Counted from the first letter of the stretch, positions 53,018 to 62,135 are shown. The stretch: 64,000 nucleotides of DNA from CBFDBF01 sp050287965 (GCA_050287965.1 JBNKCX010000005.1:36637-100636); one strand, 5' to 3'. The notes: a model not told the origin generated them from the letters alone. Numbers and translations are program-made.

Positions 53018-53926
53018 ATGGCATTCCGTATCTCCACTTTTATGATCTATGAGCGTGGTATCAACGCCATGTTGCAGCGGCAGGGGGAGGTCAGTGAGAC
53101 TCAGATGCAAATCTCCACCGGCCGTCGTATCCTCACCGCGTCGGACGACCCTGCGGGGGCGTCACGAATCGTCGATTACAACCGTAAGATCGATACCGTT
53201 GAGCAGTATCTGAATAATGCCGACCGGGCCAGGACACGGCTGGAGGTGGAGGAGAACGTCTTGGCGGGGGTCGAGGATATCCTGCTGCGGATGAAGGAAT
53301 TGACCGTCCAGGGAGGCAGCGACGTGCTCGCCCCTGGGGATCGGGCAGCCCTTGCGGTAGAGGTCAGAGAGTTACGGGAAATGCTGGTGGGATTAGCCAA
53401 CAGCCGCGATGCTCAAGGTGAATATATCTTTGCCGGTTATCAGACAAAGACCAGGCCTTTCGAAGAGGCGGTGGATGGGGCGGTCAGCTATCTCGGTGAT
53501 TTAGGGGGACGTGAATTGCAGATCTCCGATGACCGTAAGATCGCCGAAGGTGACAACGGTCATGCGGTATTCGTGGACGTAAACAGCGCTTCCGGGAAAC
53601 GCAGCATATTTCAGACCCTGCATCTGATCGCAACCGATCTGGAGGCGGATCAGGATGTCAGAGCCTATATTGACGATATCGATCTTGCGCTCGCTGACAC
53701 CTCCGAGATCCGCTCCACCGTCGGTGCCCGGATGAACGCCATTGATGATCAGGTGGCGGTCAATCAGGAGCTGAAGCTGGTGCTGGAGACCCACCGGTCG
53801 GAGGAAGGGGACCTGGACTACGCGGAAGCGATCTCCCGTTTCGACCGTCAGCTGTTAGCCCTGCAGGCGGCCCAGCAGGCCTTCATAAAAGTGACCGAGC
53901 TCTCTCTTTTCAACTATCTCCGTTAA
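53018..53926 (+). CDS. flgL: Flagellar hook-associated protein 3 FlgL
   Basis: Second junction protein, flagellin-like. 302 residues, with the helical N terminus MLQRQGEVSETQMQISTGRRILTASDDPAGASRIVDY and the C-terminal helix ISRFDRQLLALQAAQQAFIKVTELSLFNYL. It starts after AGGAGG within the flgK end. Last gene of the flg operon; no T-rich terminator follows. Confidence 0.96.
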   Translation: MAFRISTFMIYERGINAMLQRQGEVSETQMQISTGRRILTASDDPAGASRIVDYNRKIDTVEQYLNNADRARTRLEVEENVLAGVEDILLRMKELTVQGGSDVLAPGDRAALAVEVRELREMLVGLANSRDAQGEYIFAGYQTKTRPFEEAVDGAVSYLGDLGGRELQISDDRKIAEGDNGHAVFVDVNSASGKRSIFQTLHLIATDLEADQDVRAYIDDIDLALADTSEIRSTVGARMNAIDDQVAVNQELKLVLETHRSEEGDLDYAEAISRFDRQLLALQAAQQAFIKVTELSLFNYLR

Positions 53927-53967
53927 TGCCCGGAATCCCAGGTATTTTCCCCTAAAAAACCTCCGTC

Positions 53968-53987
53968 ATCCCGGCGTGGGCCGGGAT
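53968..53987. repeat. Hairpin after flgL (dispersed-repeat type)
   Basis: ATCCCGGC (53968-53975), loop GTGG, GCCGGGAT (53980-53987). GTCATCCCGGCGTGGGCCGG is a sequence type seen dispersed between genes in many proteobacteria; the resemblance is from memory. The remainder, 53988-54150, shows no gene. Confidence 0.5.
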
Positions 53988-54150
53988 CCGGCAGGAGCTC
54001 TCTCCTGAGAGCGATCCGTTTTGATCCTGCATCGTCCAAAGGACCGGGCTCCTATAGCGCGCCGGCCAAAATAACGCACGCAATATAAGGTCGGGAGTGA
54101 CCCTGCACAGAGATTCCCCTTGCGCAGGACGAATTAACCTGTCATCTCTC

Positions 54151-54304
54151 ACCACAGAGAACACAGAGAACACAGAGAACACAGAGAACACAGAGAACAC
54201 AGAGAACACAGAGAACACAGAGAACACAGAGAACACAGAGGTTCACGGAGATAAAGCTTACCGCGTTTCCGGGGTTACTCCGTGTCCTCCGTGCCCTCCG
54301 TGGT
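54151..54304. repeat. Hairpin repeat element, copy F, with an expanded tandem arm
   Basis: The left arm starts with ACCACAGAG (54151-54159), continues with nine perfect copies of AACACAGAG (54160-54240) and ends with GTTCACGGAG (54241-54250). The right arm, 54278-54304, is three 9-base units complementary in type (CTCCGTGTC, CTCCGTGCC, CTCCGTGGT). The unit has the same NNCRCRRAG form as copies A-E. The element lies 229 bases before the fliC promoter. Confidence 0.85.
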
Positions 54305-54532
54305 AAAAAAGAGCGGTGGAAGGGTCGCGGAGAATCGCCGCCGTCCTCCTGCGGAAAAGACGGTTTCAGGCCCGTTTCCGGGACGCAAATCCGGCGGTTG
54401 AGAAAATAGTCGGGAATCTGTTTCCTGGACCCTGCAATGGGAAGGAAAGGACTCCAGATAATCCATGTGAAACAGTAGGTTAGAGTGTTTTTTGCCAGGC
54501 GTGGTGGGGGTGCGAAAGGACGGCGGAAATGC
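54305..54532. other. Non-coding stretch before the fliC promoter
   Basis: 228 bases between repeat copy F and the sigma-28 promoter, part of the 743-base flgL-fliC gap. No gene, clear terminator or sigma-54 site found. Confidence 0.6.
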
Positions 54533-54559
54533 TCAAGAATTCCCCCCGTTGGCCGTTAA
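54533..54559 (+). promoter_or_regulatory. Sigma-28 (FliA) promoter of fliC
   Basis: TCAA (54533-54536), 15 bases, GCCGTTAA (54552-54559). Seven of eight -10 bases match the consensus GCCGATAA. The leader to fliC would be about 104 bases. Confidence 0.8.
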
Positions 54560-54669
54560 AAAAACCGGAGGCGGTGAATATCAGAAAATCTTTCAGATAT
54601 ATCCGCCAGTTATCAACCTAACCTCCAGAGCGCTGGACAAACAGGCGCCGGAGGAACAGGAGCAAAGAA

Positions 54670-55863
54670 ATGGCACTTTATATCAACACTAACGTGATGT
54701 CCCTGAACGCCCAGAAGAACCTGGTCACCTCCGGTGACAATATGGCGACCGCTCTGCAGCGGCTTTCCTCCGGTCTGCGCCTCAACAGCGCGGCGGACGA
54801 TGCGGCCGGTATGGCCATCGCCAAGCGGCTCGGCGGCGAATACCTGGGTTTTAACCAGGCGGTTCGCAACGCCAACGACGGTATCTCCCTGTTGCAGACC
54901 GCGGAAAGCGCGATGGATTCCATGCAGAACATGATGCAGCGTATCCGCGAGCTGTCCACCCAAGCGGCTTCCGATACCGTAGGTGATACCGAGCGTGGAT
55001 TCATCAACGACGAAATGCAGGCGCTGCTCACCGAGATGAACAACATCGCCGCCCGTACCGAGTTCAACGGCACCAAGCTGATGACCGGCGCGGTAGGCGC
55101 CTCGGTAAGTGCGGCCGGTGACGTGCAGGTCGGTATGGGTCTTGTCGCCGACCAGGCTGCCGTGATCGGTGTGGACGTCTCCGGCGCCGTGGCCGATACC
55201 TACACCTTCAGCTACAACTCCACCACTGACGTGCTGACCCTTACCGGTACCGCCGCCAGCGGCACCGCCACCGACAGCGTAACCTTGGCGGCTGGTGTGG
55301 ACGGCACCCCGGCGACCTATTCCTTCGAGGATGTGGGCGTCACCATTACCATCGGCTTCTCTGCCGCCACCACGGCGGATGCCTTAGGTGCGGCGTTCGA
55401 TACCGAGACTCTGATCACTACCGGTTCAGGTCTGGTGATCCAGGTGGGTGCGGAAAACTCCGCTGAAAACCGCATGACGGTGAACTTCAAGGACATGCAG
55501 GTAACCACCTCCAACACCGACTTCACGGACCTGGCGGACCTGCGTACGGCCCTCGACACCTTCAACGGTTCATCGACCCGCGCCAATGCGCAGACCCTGC
55601 TGGACGAGATCAACGACGCCCTGAACGCGGTCAGTACCCAGCGGTCCACCTTGGGTGCCTCCCAGAACCGTTTGGACTACACCATCTCGAACCTGATGAC
55701 GGCCGCCGAGAACGTGGCCGCCGCCAAGGGTCGTATTGAGGATGCCGACTTCGCGGCTGAGACTGCCAACCTGACCAAGAACCAGATCTTGCAGCAGGCG
55801 GGTGTCTCCATGTTGGCGCAGGCCAACGCGCTGCCGCAGAATGTGCTGGCACTCCTGCAATAA
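54670..55863 (+). CDS. fliC: Flagellin FliC
   Basis: Filament subunit. 397 residues with conserved D0/D1 ends: N-terminal MALYINTNVMSLNAQKNL through SSGLRLNSAADDAAGMAI and NDGISLLQTAESAM; C-terminal LDYTISNLMTAAENVAAAKGRIEDADFAAETANLTKNQILQQAG ending in NVLALLQ. The central part (about 140-300) is Thr/Ala/Val-rich with no cysteine. It is the only flagellin in the window. AGGAACAGGAGC gives a strong ribosome site. A GC-rich hairpin without T-run lies at 55882-55908. Confidence 0.97.
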   Translation: MALYINTNVMSLNAQKNLVTSGDNMATALQRLSSGLRLNSAADDAAGMAIAKRLGGEYLGFNQAVRNANDGISLLQTAESAMDSMQNMMQRIRELSTQAASDTVGDTERGFINDEMQALLTEMNNIAARTEFNGTKLMTGAVGASVSAAGDVQVGMGLVADQAAVIGVDVSGAVADTYTFSYNSTTDVLTLTGTAASGTATDSVTLAAGVDGTPATYSFEDVGVTITIGFSAATTADALGAAFDTETLITTGSGLVIQVGAENSAENRMTVNFKDMQVTTSNTDFTDLADLRTALDTFNGSSTRANAQTLLDEINDALNAVSTQRSTLGASQNRLDYTISNLMTAAENVAAAKGRIEDADFAAETANLTKNQILQQAGVSMLAQANALPQNVLALLQ

Positions 55864-55881
55864 CACGGGCGTAAGTGATCT

Positions 55882-55908
55882 AGGGCCGGGTCTCTCCGGC
55901 CCGGCCCT
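55882..55908 (+). terminator. GC-rich hairpin after fliC (no T-run)
   Basis: AGGGCCGGG (55882-55890) pairs with CCCGGCCCT (55900-55908). It probably limits readthrough from the highly expressed flagellin gene into flaG. Confidence 0.5.
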
Positions 55909-55934
55909 GGAAACCTTATGAAAGGGTGAATCCA

Positions 55935-56309
55935 ATGACGGAACTATCAAATACGATGGCAACGGAGTTGCGGCGTTCATCCCCTGTGTCTCGCCAGGAA
56001 TCGGTCCAGGCCAAACCCAAAGGCACTCCCAACGCCGTGCAGGAACAGCAGCAGCGGGAGGCGGTTCGTGAGGTGAATTCCGAGAAATTGCAGGAAACGG
56101 TGCGGGAGATGAACCAAAAGGTTCAGAACCTGCGCCGCAATCTGCAGTTCAGCATTGACGAACAGAGTGGTCGTACCGTGATCAAGGTGATTGACTCGGA
56201 AACCCACGAGGTCGTCCGGCAGATCCCCTCGGAAGAGATCCTCAATGTGGCGCATCGGTTAATGGAGTTGAACGAGGAACAGGGTGTGATTTTCCATGGA
56301 ACGGTATAG
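55935..56309 (+). CDS. flaG: Flagellar protein FlaG
   Basis: Small protein thought to influence filament length. 124 residues; the C-terminal half LQFSIDEQSGRTVIKVIDSETHEVVRQIPSEEILNVAHRL is the FlaG domain, and the N-terminal half is charged and flexible. ATG 55935 is chosen over GTG 55926 because AAGGG lies just before it. A sigma-54 promoter for fliD starts immediately after its stop. Confidence 0.92.
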   Translation: MTELSNTMATELRRSSPVSRQESVQAKPKGTPNAVQEQQQREAVREVNSEKLQETVREMNQKVQNLRRNLQFSIDEQSGRTVIKVIDSETHEVVRQIPSEEILNVAHRLMELNEEQGVIFHGTV

Positions 56310-56310
56310 T

Positions 56311-56327
56311 TGGCATTCGGTTTGCTA
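56311..56327 (+). promoter_or_regulatory. Sigma-54 promoter of fliD-fliS-fliT
   Basis: TGGCAT (56311-56316), five bases, TTGCTA (56322-56327). GG (56312-56313) and GC (56324-56325) are 10 bases apart. It lies directly behind flaG and about 67 bases before fliD. Confidence 0.82.
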
Positions 56328-56393
56328 GCTAAACCAGTAGATCGATAGAGCTTTTCTGTACAGCAGCCGGGCTCTTGATTCTGGAATAGGAAT

Positions 56394-58427
56394 ATGACGA
56401 CTATCTCATCACTTGGTGCGGGCTCCGGCCTTGATCTCAACAGCCTGATTGATCAGCTGGTTGAGGCCACGCGTGCGCCGAAAGAGGCGTTGCTTGATCT
56501 GCGGGAAGCGCAGCTGCAGGCTGAGCTTTCCGCTTACGGTTCTTTCAAGAGTGCGTTGTCGACGTTCCAGGATTCGATGTCCGACCTGCAGGCGGCAAGC
56601 GATTTCCGGAAAACATCTGCCAGCTCCAGCAATTCCGCCATTTTTACAGCAACCACTTCCGGGAGCGTCGCTCCCGGAAGTTACTCCATTGAGGTCACCA
56701 ATCTCGCCCAGGCGCACCGGGTGGCCTCCGAGGCTTTTGAAAATACCACCGATGAGGTGGGTACGGGTGAGATCACATTTCGCTTCGGGACCTATGATTC
56801 CGGAGGCAATACCTTTACCGCCAATGCCGATAAGGCGATCGGCACCGTCACCATCGACAGCAGTAACAGCAGTCTGCAGGGTATTCGCGATGCGGTAAAC
56901 GCCGCGGATATCGGTGTCACGGCCAGCATCGTTAATGACGGCAGCGGTTATCGGCTGTTATTCAAATCGGACGATAGCGGCGCGGACAACAGTCTGGAAA
57001 TTACCGTTACCGACACCACGGACGGGAATAACCTGGACAGCAGCGTCGGCCTGTCACAGCTTGCCTACGATCCCACGGCTACGGTGGGGAACGGCAAAAA
57101 TCTGACGGAAACCTCCACCGCGGAGGACGCCGAGTTTAGTATCGACGGCCTCTCCATGACCCGCTCCTCGAATACGGTCAGCGGTGCCATCGAAGGGGTG
57201 ACCCTGCAGCTCACGGGTGAAACCTCCGGGACCCCGGCGACCCTGACGGTTACGGAGGATACCAGTACCATCGCGGCGACAGTCACCTCCTTTGTGAATT
57301 CCTACAATACTCTGGCTGCAACCCTGGAGCAGCTGTCGGGCTATAACGACATTACTGAGGAGGGCGGGATCCTGATGGGCGACAGCCTGGTCAACAGTGT
57401 CTCCCGGCAGATCCGCTCCCTGCTTACCGGCGCGGTGACCGGCCTGACCGGATCCTACACCTCTCTTTACCAGCTCGGCATCTCCTACCAGGTGGATGGG
57501 ACCCTGACGTTGGATGCCAGCAAATTATCTGACGCGCTGGAAGATGATCCGGATGCGGTGGGACGGGTATTTGCCGCTACCGGTGAGGCGAGTGACTCCC
57601 TGATCAACTTCGCGGCTTCCAGCTCCGATACCCTGGTGGGCGACTATGCGGTCACCATAACGCAGCTGGCGACACGGGGCAGCTATACCGGCGCTACGTT
57701 GGGGGCGTTTCCCATCACCATAGACAGCAGCAACGATACCTTTGAGATCAAGGTGGACGGGGTGCAGTCCGATACCATCACCCTGACCCAGGGCAGCTAC
57801 ACTACCGGTGCGGAACTGGCGGCCCAGTTGCAGAGTCGAATAAATGCCGACAGCAATCTCCAGGACTCGGATGTCACCGTAACGGTCAGCTTCAGTTCCG
57901 TGGGCGGCGATCATTTTGAGATCGTGTCGGACAGTTACGGCAGTACCTCGAAAGTTGAATTTACCGCGGTGGAAGGCAGCGGTCTGGGATTGAGTGTCGC
58001 CACCGGTACCGACGGTGTGGACGTGGCGGGAACCATCGGCGGCGTGGCTGCCAGCGGAATCGGCCGGATCCTTTACGGGGCGGACGACGCGGACGGTATG
58101 CAACTGGAGGTGCTGGGTGGTTCCACCGGTTTGCGCGGGACAGTCTCCTTCACCCGTGGGGTGGCGGATCAGCTCAACACCCTGCTGGAGACCTATGTCG
58201 GTGACGACAGCCTGATCGATATTCGTTCCGAGGGTATCAATACCAGTCTGGACGGGGTCGATGAAGATCGGGATGACCTGGATATGCAGATAGCCGCCCT
58301 GGAGATACGTTATCGCAATCAGTTTGCGGCGCTGGATATCCTGTTGAGCCAGCTGCAGTCCACCAGCAGCTTTTTGACCACGCAGCTGGCGTCTTTGCCG
58401 GGGGCTTATGAGCCGAACAGCAACTGA
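56394..58427 (+). CDS. fliD: Flagellar filament cap protein FliD
   Basis: Hook-associated protein 2, forming the cap under which flagellin assembles. 677 residues: N-terminal SLGAGSGLDLNSLIDQLVEATRAPKEALLDLREAQLQAELSAYGSFKSALSTFQ and C-terminal coiled helix LDMQIAALEIRYRNQFAALDILLSQLQSTSSFLTTQLASL are typical. The Ser/Thr-rich middle is longer than in E. coli FliD (468). Confidence 0.96.
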   Translation: MTTISSLGAGSGLDLNSLIDQLVEATRAPKEALLDLREAQLQAELSAYGSFKSALSTFQDSMSDLQAASDFRKTSASSSNSAIFTATTSGSVAPGSYSIEVTNLAQAHRVASEAFENTTDEVGTGEITFRFGTYDSGGNTFTANADKAIGTVTIDSSNSSLQGIRDAVNAADIGVTASIVNDGSGYRLLFKSDDSGADNSLEITVTDTTDGNNLDSSVGLSQLAYDPTATVGNGKNLTETSTAEDAEFSIDGLSMTRSSNTVSGAIEGVTLQLTGETSGTPATLTVTEDTSTIAATVTSFVNSYNTLAATLEQLSGYNDITEEGGILMGDSLVNSVSRQIRSLLTGAVTGLTGSYTSLYQLGISYQVDGTLTLDASKLSDALEDDPDAVGRVFAATGEASDSLINFAASSSDTLVGDYAVTITQLATRGSYTGATLGAFPITIDSSNDTFEIKVDGVQSDTITLTQGSYTTGAELAAQLQSRINADSNLQDSDVTVTVSFSSVGGDHFEIVSDSYGSTSKVEFTAVEGSGLGLSVATGTDGVDVAGTIGGVAASGIGRILYGADDADGMQLEVLGGSTGLRGTVSFTRGVADQLNTLLETYVGDDSLIDIRSEGINTSLDGVDEDRDDLDMQIAALEIRYRNQFAALDILLSQLQSTSSFLTTQLASLPGAYEPNSN

Positions 58428-58499
58428 TGGTATGAGTTTGGTTTTACCGAAGAGTGGCCCGAACACCTATTAATAATGAATTGATTTGAGGTTTTCAGA

Positions 58500-58931
58500 A
58501 TGACCAAATCAAAAATTTCTTCAGCTTTGGATCAGTACAAAAGTGTCGGCGTGCGTAGCGGCGTTGAGGGAGCATCCGCGCATCGCCTGGTACAGATGCT
58601 GATGGAAGGTGCGCTGGATAAGATGGCGATCGCCAAGGGGCAGATTGAGCGTAAGGATTTTGAGGGGAAGAGCAAGCACATCAGCTGGGCGATATCCATC
58701 ATCAACGGCCTGCGGGACAGCCTGGATAAGGAAAACGGAGGCGAGATCGCCAACAACCTGGAAAACCTCTACGAATACATGGTACGCCGTCTCCTGGAGG
58801 CCAACAGCCGCAATGACGTCTCCGTCCTCGAGGAGGTGATCTCCCTTATGCTGGAGATCAAGGCCGCATGGGATGCCATGCCGGATCATATTAAACACGG
58901 CATACCCAGTGCCGCTACGGCCTCGGGCTAA
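58500..58931 (+). CDS. fliS: Flagellin export chaperone FliS
   Basis: Cytosolic chaperone that holds flagellin's C terminus before export. 143 residues, four-helix pattern, with the GVEGASAHRLVQMLMEGALDKMAIAKGQIE opening. Preceded by GAGG. fliT follows after nine bases. Confidence 0.95.
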   Translation: MTKSKISSALDQYKSVGVRSGVEGASAHRLVQMLMEGALDKMAIAKGQIERKDFEGKSKHISWAISIINGLRDSLDKENGGEIANNLENLYEYMVRRLLEANSRNDVSVLEEVISLMLEIKAAWDAMPDHIKHGIPSAATASG

Positions 58932-58940
58932 AGGCTACGG

Positions 58941-59264
58941 ATGGGCGGCACCGATCAGAATCCCCTGTCAGTCATTCTGGAGCTATCCCGCCGGATGTTG
59001 CAGCAGGCGCAGGCCGGGGAGTGGGAGGACGTCGTGCGGGACGAGGAGGATCGGCGACGGCTTATTGAACAGACCTTTCCCCTAAGTGCGGCGCTTGCGA
59101 CCGCACCTTCCACCGCCGGTATTCTGAGGCGGATCATCGAGTGCGACAATCGGGTGATGGAGTTGGGCGCCAAGGCGCAGGACGAAACCAAAGGGATGCT
59201 GACCCGGTTACAGAAAGGCAGACGGGCTACAGCCGCTTATCAGAAGGCGGGCTCTAATCTTTAG
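58941..59264 (+). CDS. fliT: Flagellar chaperone FliT-like protein
   Basis: 107 residues, mostly helical, with the pattern ILELSRRMLQQAQAGEWEDVVRDEEDRRRLIEQTF typical of FliT, the chaperone of the cap protein FliD. Sequence conservation in FliT is low, so the call leans on its position after fliS. AAGG before the ATG. Its last 11 bases overlap the end of the convergent sulfotransferase gene. Confidence 0.82.
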   Translation: MGGTDQNPLSVILELSRRMLQQAQAGEWEDVVRDEEDRRRLIEQTFPLSAALATAPSTAGILRRIIECDNRVMELGAKAQDETKGMLTRLQKGRRATAAYQKAGSNL

Positions 59265-61272
59265 CCCTGCCCAGGGTCTGCAGCAGGGGTTCGAGTTCCC
59301 GTTCATATTTTTCCCAGAGTTGCACCGATTCTTTATAGATCGGTCTGCGAACTTGTGACGCGCTGGCGGTTTTAACCCCCCTGGTTGTCTTGTGGAATTG
59401 CAGGCAGGCGTCATCCCACTCCAGATTACAGTATTCCAGCAGCGCCCTGGTCGTATTCTCCTGGTCGGAAACCATCGACTCGTAGCTGAGTCGGTGGATA
59501 GCGTCCGGATAACGCTGGTGCCAGAACCGCATGAGATCCTGGTATAAAAGGTAATACTCCCCCAACTCCTTCAGGTCATAAGCATAGCCGTGTTCCGCGA
59601 CGAAGAAGTTTTTGAATATGGAAAGACAGTTGTCGACGGGATCTCTTTCGCAGTGGATGATTTTGGCATTCGGTAAGGCGCGGCGAATGATGCCGATAAA
59701 CAGGAAATTGTGCGGCATCTTGTCGACGATGTGTCGCGCACTGTCGGAAAATCTGCGCACCCTCCCTATATACGCTGTGCCCAACCGGCGTATTTTTTCC
59801 TGGTCGGCGTTGGCGATACAACCGGGGAGTTCCGAAGGTACGCGGGTGTTGCAGATGTCGCAGGCCACTTCCCATAGATCCCTCAGCTCACCGGCGCCGA
59901 TCACCTGTGGATGACTGGCCAGGATCTGCTCCGTGAGGCTGGTGCCGGAGCGCGGCATGCCGAGGACGAAGATCGGTGTATCGTCGGGGTTGCCCCCTGA
60001 GTTTTGATCGGTTGTCGGTGACGAGAAGGCTTGTTTGATCGCGTCAAAGACCTGTTGTTCATTCGCGATCGAATAGTTGAAGGTGCCTCGCTTCAGGCGA
60101 TTTCCGGTATCCAGGTATTCAAATGCCTTCTGATATTCTCCCAGTTCTTCGTATACCTTGCCCAAACCAAAGGCGAGGTGCATTTTCTGTTCTTTAGTGG
60201 CCTGGTCCGCGGTATACAGCTCTTCCATCGCAGTAACATCGGCGTCGCGCTCCGAATGACGGCAGGCGTTGGCGAGGTGACGATGAGCGACGGCATAGTC
60301 CGGTTTGAGTGCGATCGCCCGCCGCAGATAGGAAATCCCCTCCTCCTTTTCGCCTGTGTGGATAAGTATGGTGCCGAGATGGTTGGCCGCTTCCGCATAA
60401 TCCGGGTCGATAGCGATCGCCTGACGCAGATGGCTGATCGCCTGCTGAAACTCTTCCCGTTCGTGGAATACCAAAGCCAGATTGTTGTGCGCCTTGGCGA
60501 AGTCCGGTTTTAGAGCCAGGGCCTGTTGGTACCGGGATTCCGCCTTGGCGAGTTCTTGTTGTTGATAGAACAGGTTTCCGAGCTCGATATAGCTGTCGAG
60601 CAGATTGGGGCGCAGCTCGATCGCCCGCTTGAACGCGTCGGCGGCCTTTTCCGGCAATCCCCTTTCCTTAAGCGAAACTCCTAACTGCAGCCAGGCAATG
60701 GCATCATCCGGTCGCAGGCCGACCGTCTGTTGCAGGACGGCGATGGACTGCTCCATATTCCCGGTTTCGCGCAAAGCGATGCCCATATTCCGTCGTGCTT
60801 CAAGCAGATTGGGGTTGCTGGCCAGGGCGGTGCGATAGTGTTCGATCGCCTGTTGCGGTTGTCCGGCGTCTCTGAATATCTTGCCCAGATTATTATGGGC
60901 GTCCGCCAGGGTGGGGTTTATTGCCAGGGCCTTGTTGAAACTGTCGGCCGCCGCTTCCGCTTTGCCCTGCAGCATTAGAGAGACGCCGAGATTGTTGCGG
61001 GCATCCGCGTTGTTTGGGTCCCGAGAGAGCACGTGCGTAAGGAATTTCTCCGCATCTTCATGATTGCCGGTCTGAAGTGCAATTACGCCGAGGTAGTAGT
61101 TGGCCTGGGGGTGATCGGGATAGTTGCTCAGTATTGAACGGTAACCCTGTTCCGCTTCGTTTAATCTTCCCGCCTGGTGTTGTTGCATTGCGCGGCGCAG
61201 CAAGGTTTCGGCATTAGCGGAGGCCGAACCCGGACCCGGCTTTCGTTTTCGTCCCTTGGTTTTTTTCGCCAT
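59254..61272 (-). CDS. TPR-repeat sulfotransferase family protein
   Basis: 672 residues: basic start, about nine TPR repeats (about 22-335), and a C-terminal sulfotransferase domain. The 5'-phosphosulfate loop is GMPRSGTSL (438-446), and the 3'-phosphate site is at ERDPVDNCLSIFKNFF (R543 region). It would move a sulfate group from PAPS to a glycan, protein or lipid, with the TPR part choosing the target; the target is unknown. No signal peptide, so cytosolic. It overlaps fliT tail to tail by 11 bases. Confidence 0.88.
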   Translation of the reverse strand: MAKKTKGRKRKPGPGSASANAETLLRRAMQQHQAGRLNEAEQGYRSILSNYPDHPQANYYLGVIALQTGNHEDAEKFLTHVLSRDPNNADARNNLGVSLMLQGKAEAAADSFNKALAINPTLADAHNNLGKIFRDAGQPQQAIEHYRTALASNPNLLEARRNMGIALRETGNMEQSIAVLQQTVGLRPDDAIAWLQLGVSLKERGLPEKAADAFKRAIELRPNLLDSYIELGNLFYQQQELAKAESRYQQALALKPDFAKAHNNLALVFHEREEFQQAISHLRQAIAIDPDYAEAANHLGTILIHTGEKEEGISYLRRAIALKPDYAVAHRHLANACRHSERDADVTAMEELYTADQATKEQKMHLAFGLGKVYEELGEYQKAFEYLDTGNRLKRGTFNYSIANEQQVFDAIKQAFSSPTTDQNSGGNPDDTPIFVLGMPRSGTSLTEQILASHPQVIGAGELRDLWEVACDICNTRVPSELPGCIANADQEKIRRLGTAYIGRVRRFSDSARHIVDKMPHNFLFIGIIRRALPNAKIIHCERDPVDNCLSIFKNFFVAEHGYAYDLKELGEYYLLYQDLMRFWHQRYPDAIHRLSYESMVSDQENTTRALLEYCNLEWDDACLQFHKTTRGVKTASASQVRRPIYKESVQLWEKYERELEPLLQTLGRAKD

Positions 61273-61298
61273 AGACCCGGTTGAAACGAACAGCGGAG

Positions 61299-62135
61299 CT
61301 AGGAACTTCCTCGGTTAAGGATCAGTTCGAGCACCGCTTTACTGCCGAAATAGGCCAGCATCAGCACCACGAAACCCACTAAAGTCCAGGTAAGCGCCTT
61401 CTGGCCCCGCCAACCATAGCGGTAACGTCCCCATAGCAGTAAACCGAATACGATCCAGGCGGCTATGGAGAGAATGCTCTTGTGAACCAGCCGTTGCGCA
61501 AACATGTCCTCCAGGAACAGAAAGCCGCTGAAGAGGGAAAGGGTGAGCAGGATAAAACCGATCCCGATCATTTCGAACAGCAGAGACTCCATGGTCTGCA
61601 AAGGCGGGAGTGCCCGGATAAAGCCGCCGGGATGGCGGCTGTGAAGATGATGATCCTGAACCGCCAGCAATACGGCTTGTACGCTGGCCATGGTGAGCAG
61701 GGCGTAAGCGATCAGGGATATCAGCACATGTATACGCAGACCCCAGGGCGAGTCGGGGCTCAGGAAATGAGCGGAATGGAAGAACATCTCCAGACCAATG
61801 GTTACCGCCCCCAGGGGTAGGAGCAGGATGCCGAGGTTTTCCACCGGTTTGGTCAGGGCGGAAAGCATCAGCAGGAGAAGAATGGTCCAGGCCACCAGGG
61901 AGGAGGCGTTAAAGAAGCCGAGATTAATCCCGGAAGCGACAAAAATGTTCTGGTAAAGCAGAGCCGCATGCAGGACCACTCCGCCCAGGCCCAGATGGAT
62001 AGCCACCATACGGGAACGCTTTTTGGCGCCCTCGCCGCCGAAAAGACGGAGCCCGATAAATAAACCGCTGGCCAGGTAGAGGATTATGGCGGGAATGGCA
62101 AATACCGGAGTGCTCATAGAAGGCGATAATCGCAT
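61299..62135 (-). CDS. Cytochrome c assembly-type inner membrane protein (YpjD-like)
   Basis: 278 residues with eight hydrophobic helices and the CcsA/CcmC-type tryptophan-rich pattern weakly present (SPDSPWGLRIHVLISLIAYALLTMASVQA). In gammaproteobacteria this protein (E. coli YpjD) is regularly divergent from ffh, as here. A role in cytochrome or haem handling is inferred from the family only. The start is uncertain between ATG 62135 and 62117; E. coli-like length favours the shorter. Confidence 0.85.
   Translation of the reverse strand: MRLSPSMSTPVFAIPAIILYLASGLFIGLRLFGGEGAKKRSRMVAIHLGLGGVVLHAALLYQNIFVASGINLGFFNASSLVAWTILLLLMLSALTKPVENLGILLLPLGAVTIGLEMFFHSAHFLSPDSPWGLRIHVLISLIAYALLTMASVQAVLLAVQDHHLHSRHPGGFIRALPPLQTMESLLFEMIGIGFILLTLSLFSGFLFLEDMFAQRLVHKSILSIAAWIVFGLLLWGRYRYGWRGQKALTWTLVGFVVLMLAYFGSKAVLELILNRGSS

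Noticed and set aside
54151..54250. CRISPR array
   Set aside because: Nine-base units are directly adjacent with no spacers, and no cas genes are present.
54097..54306. Protein-like frame with Thr-Glu-Asn repeats (and Phe-Ser-Val repeats on the other strand)
   Set aside because: Only the translation of the 9-base DNA repeat; no ribosome site and no unique sequence.
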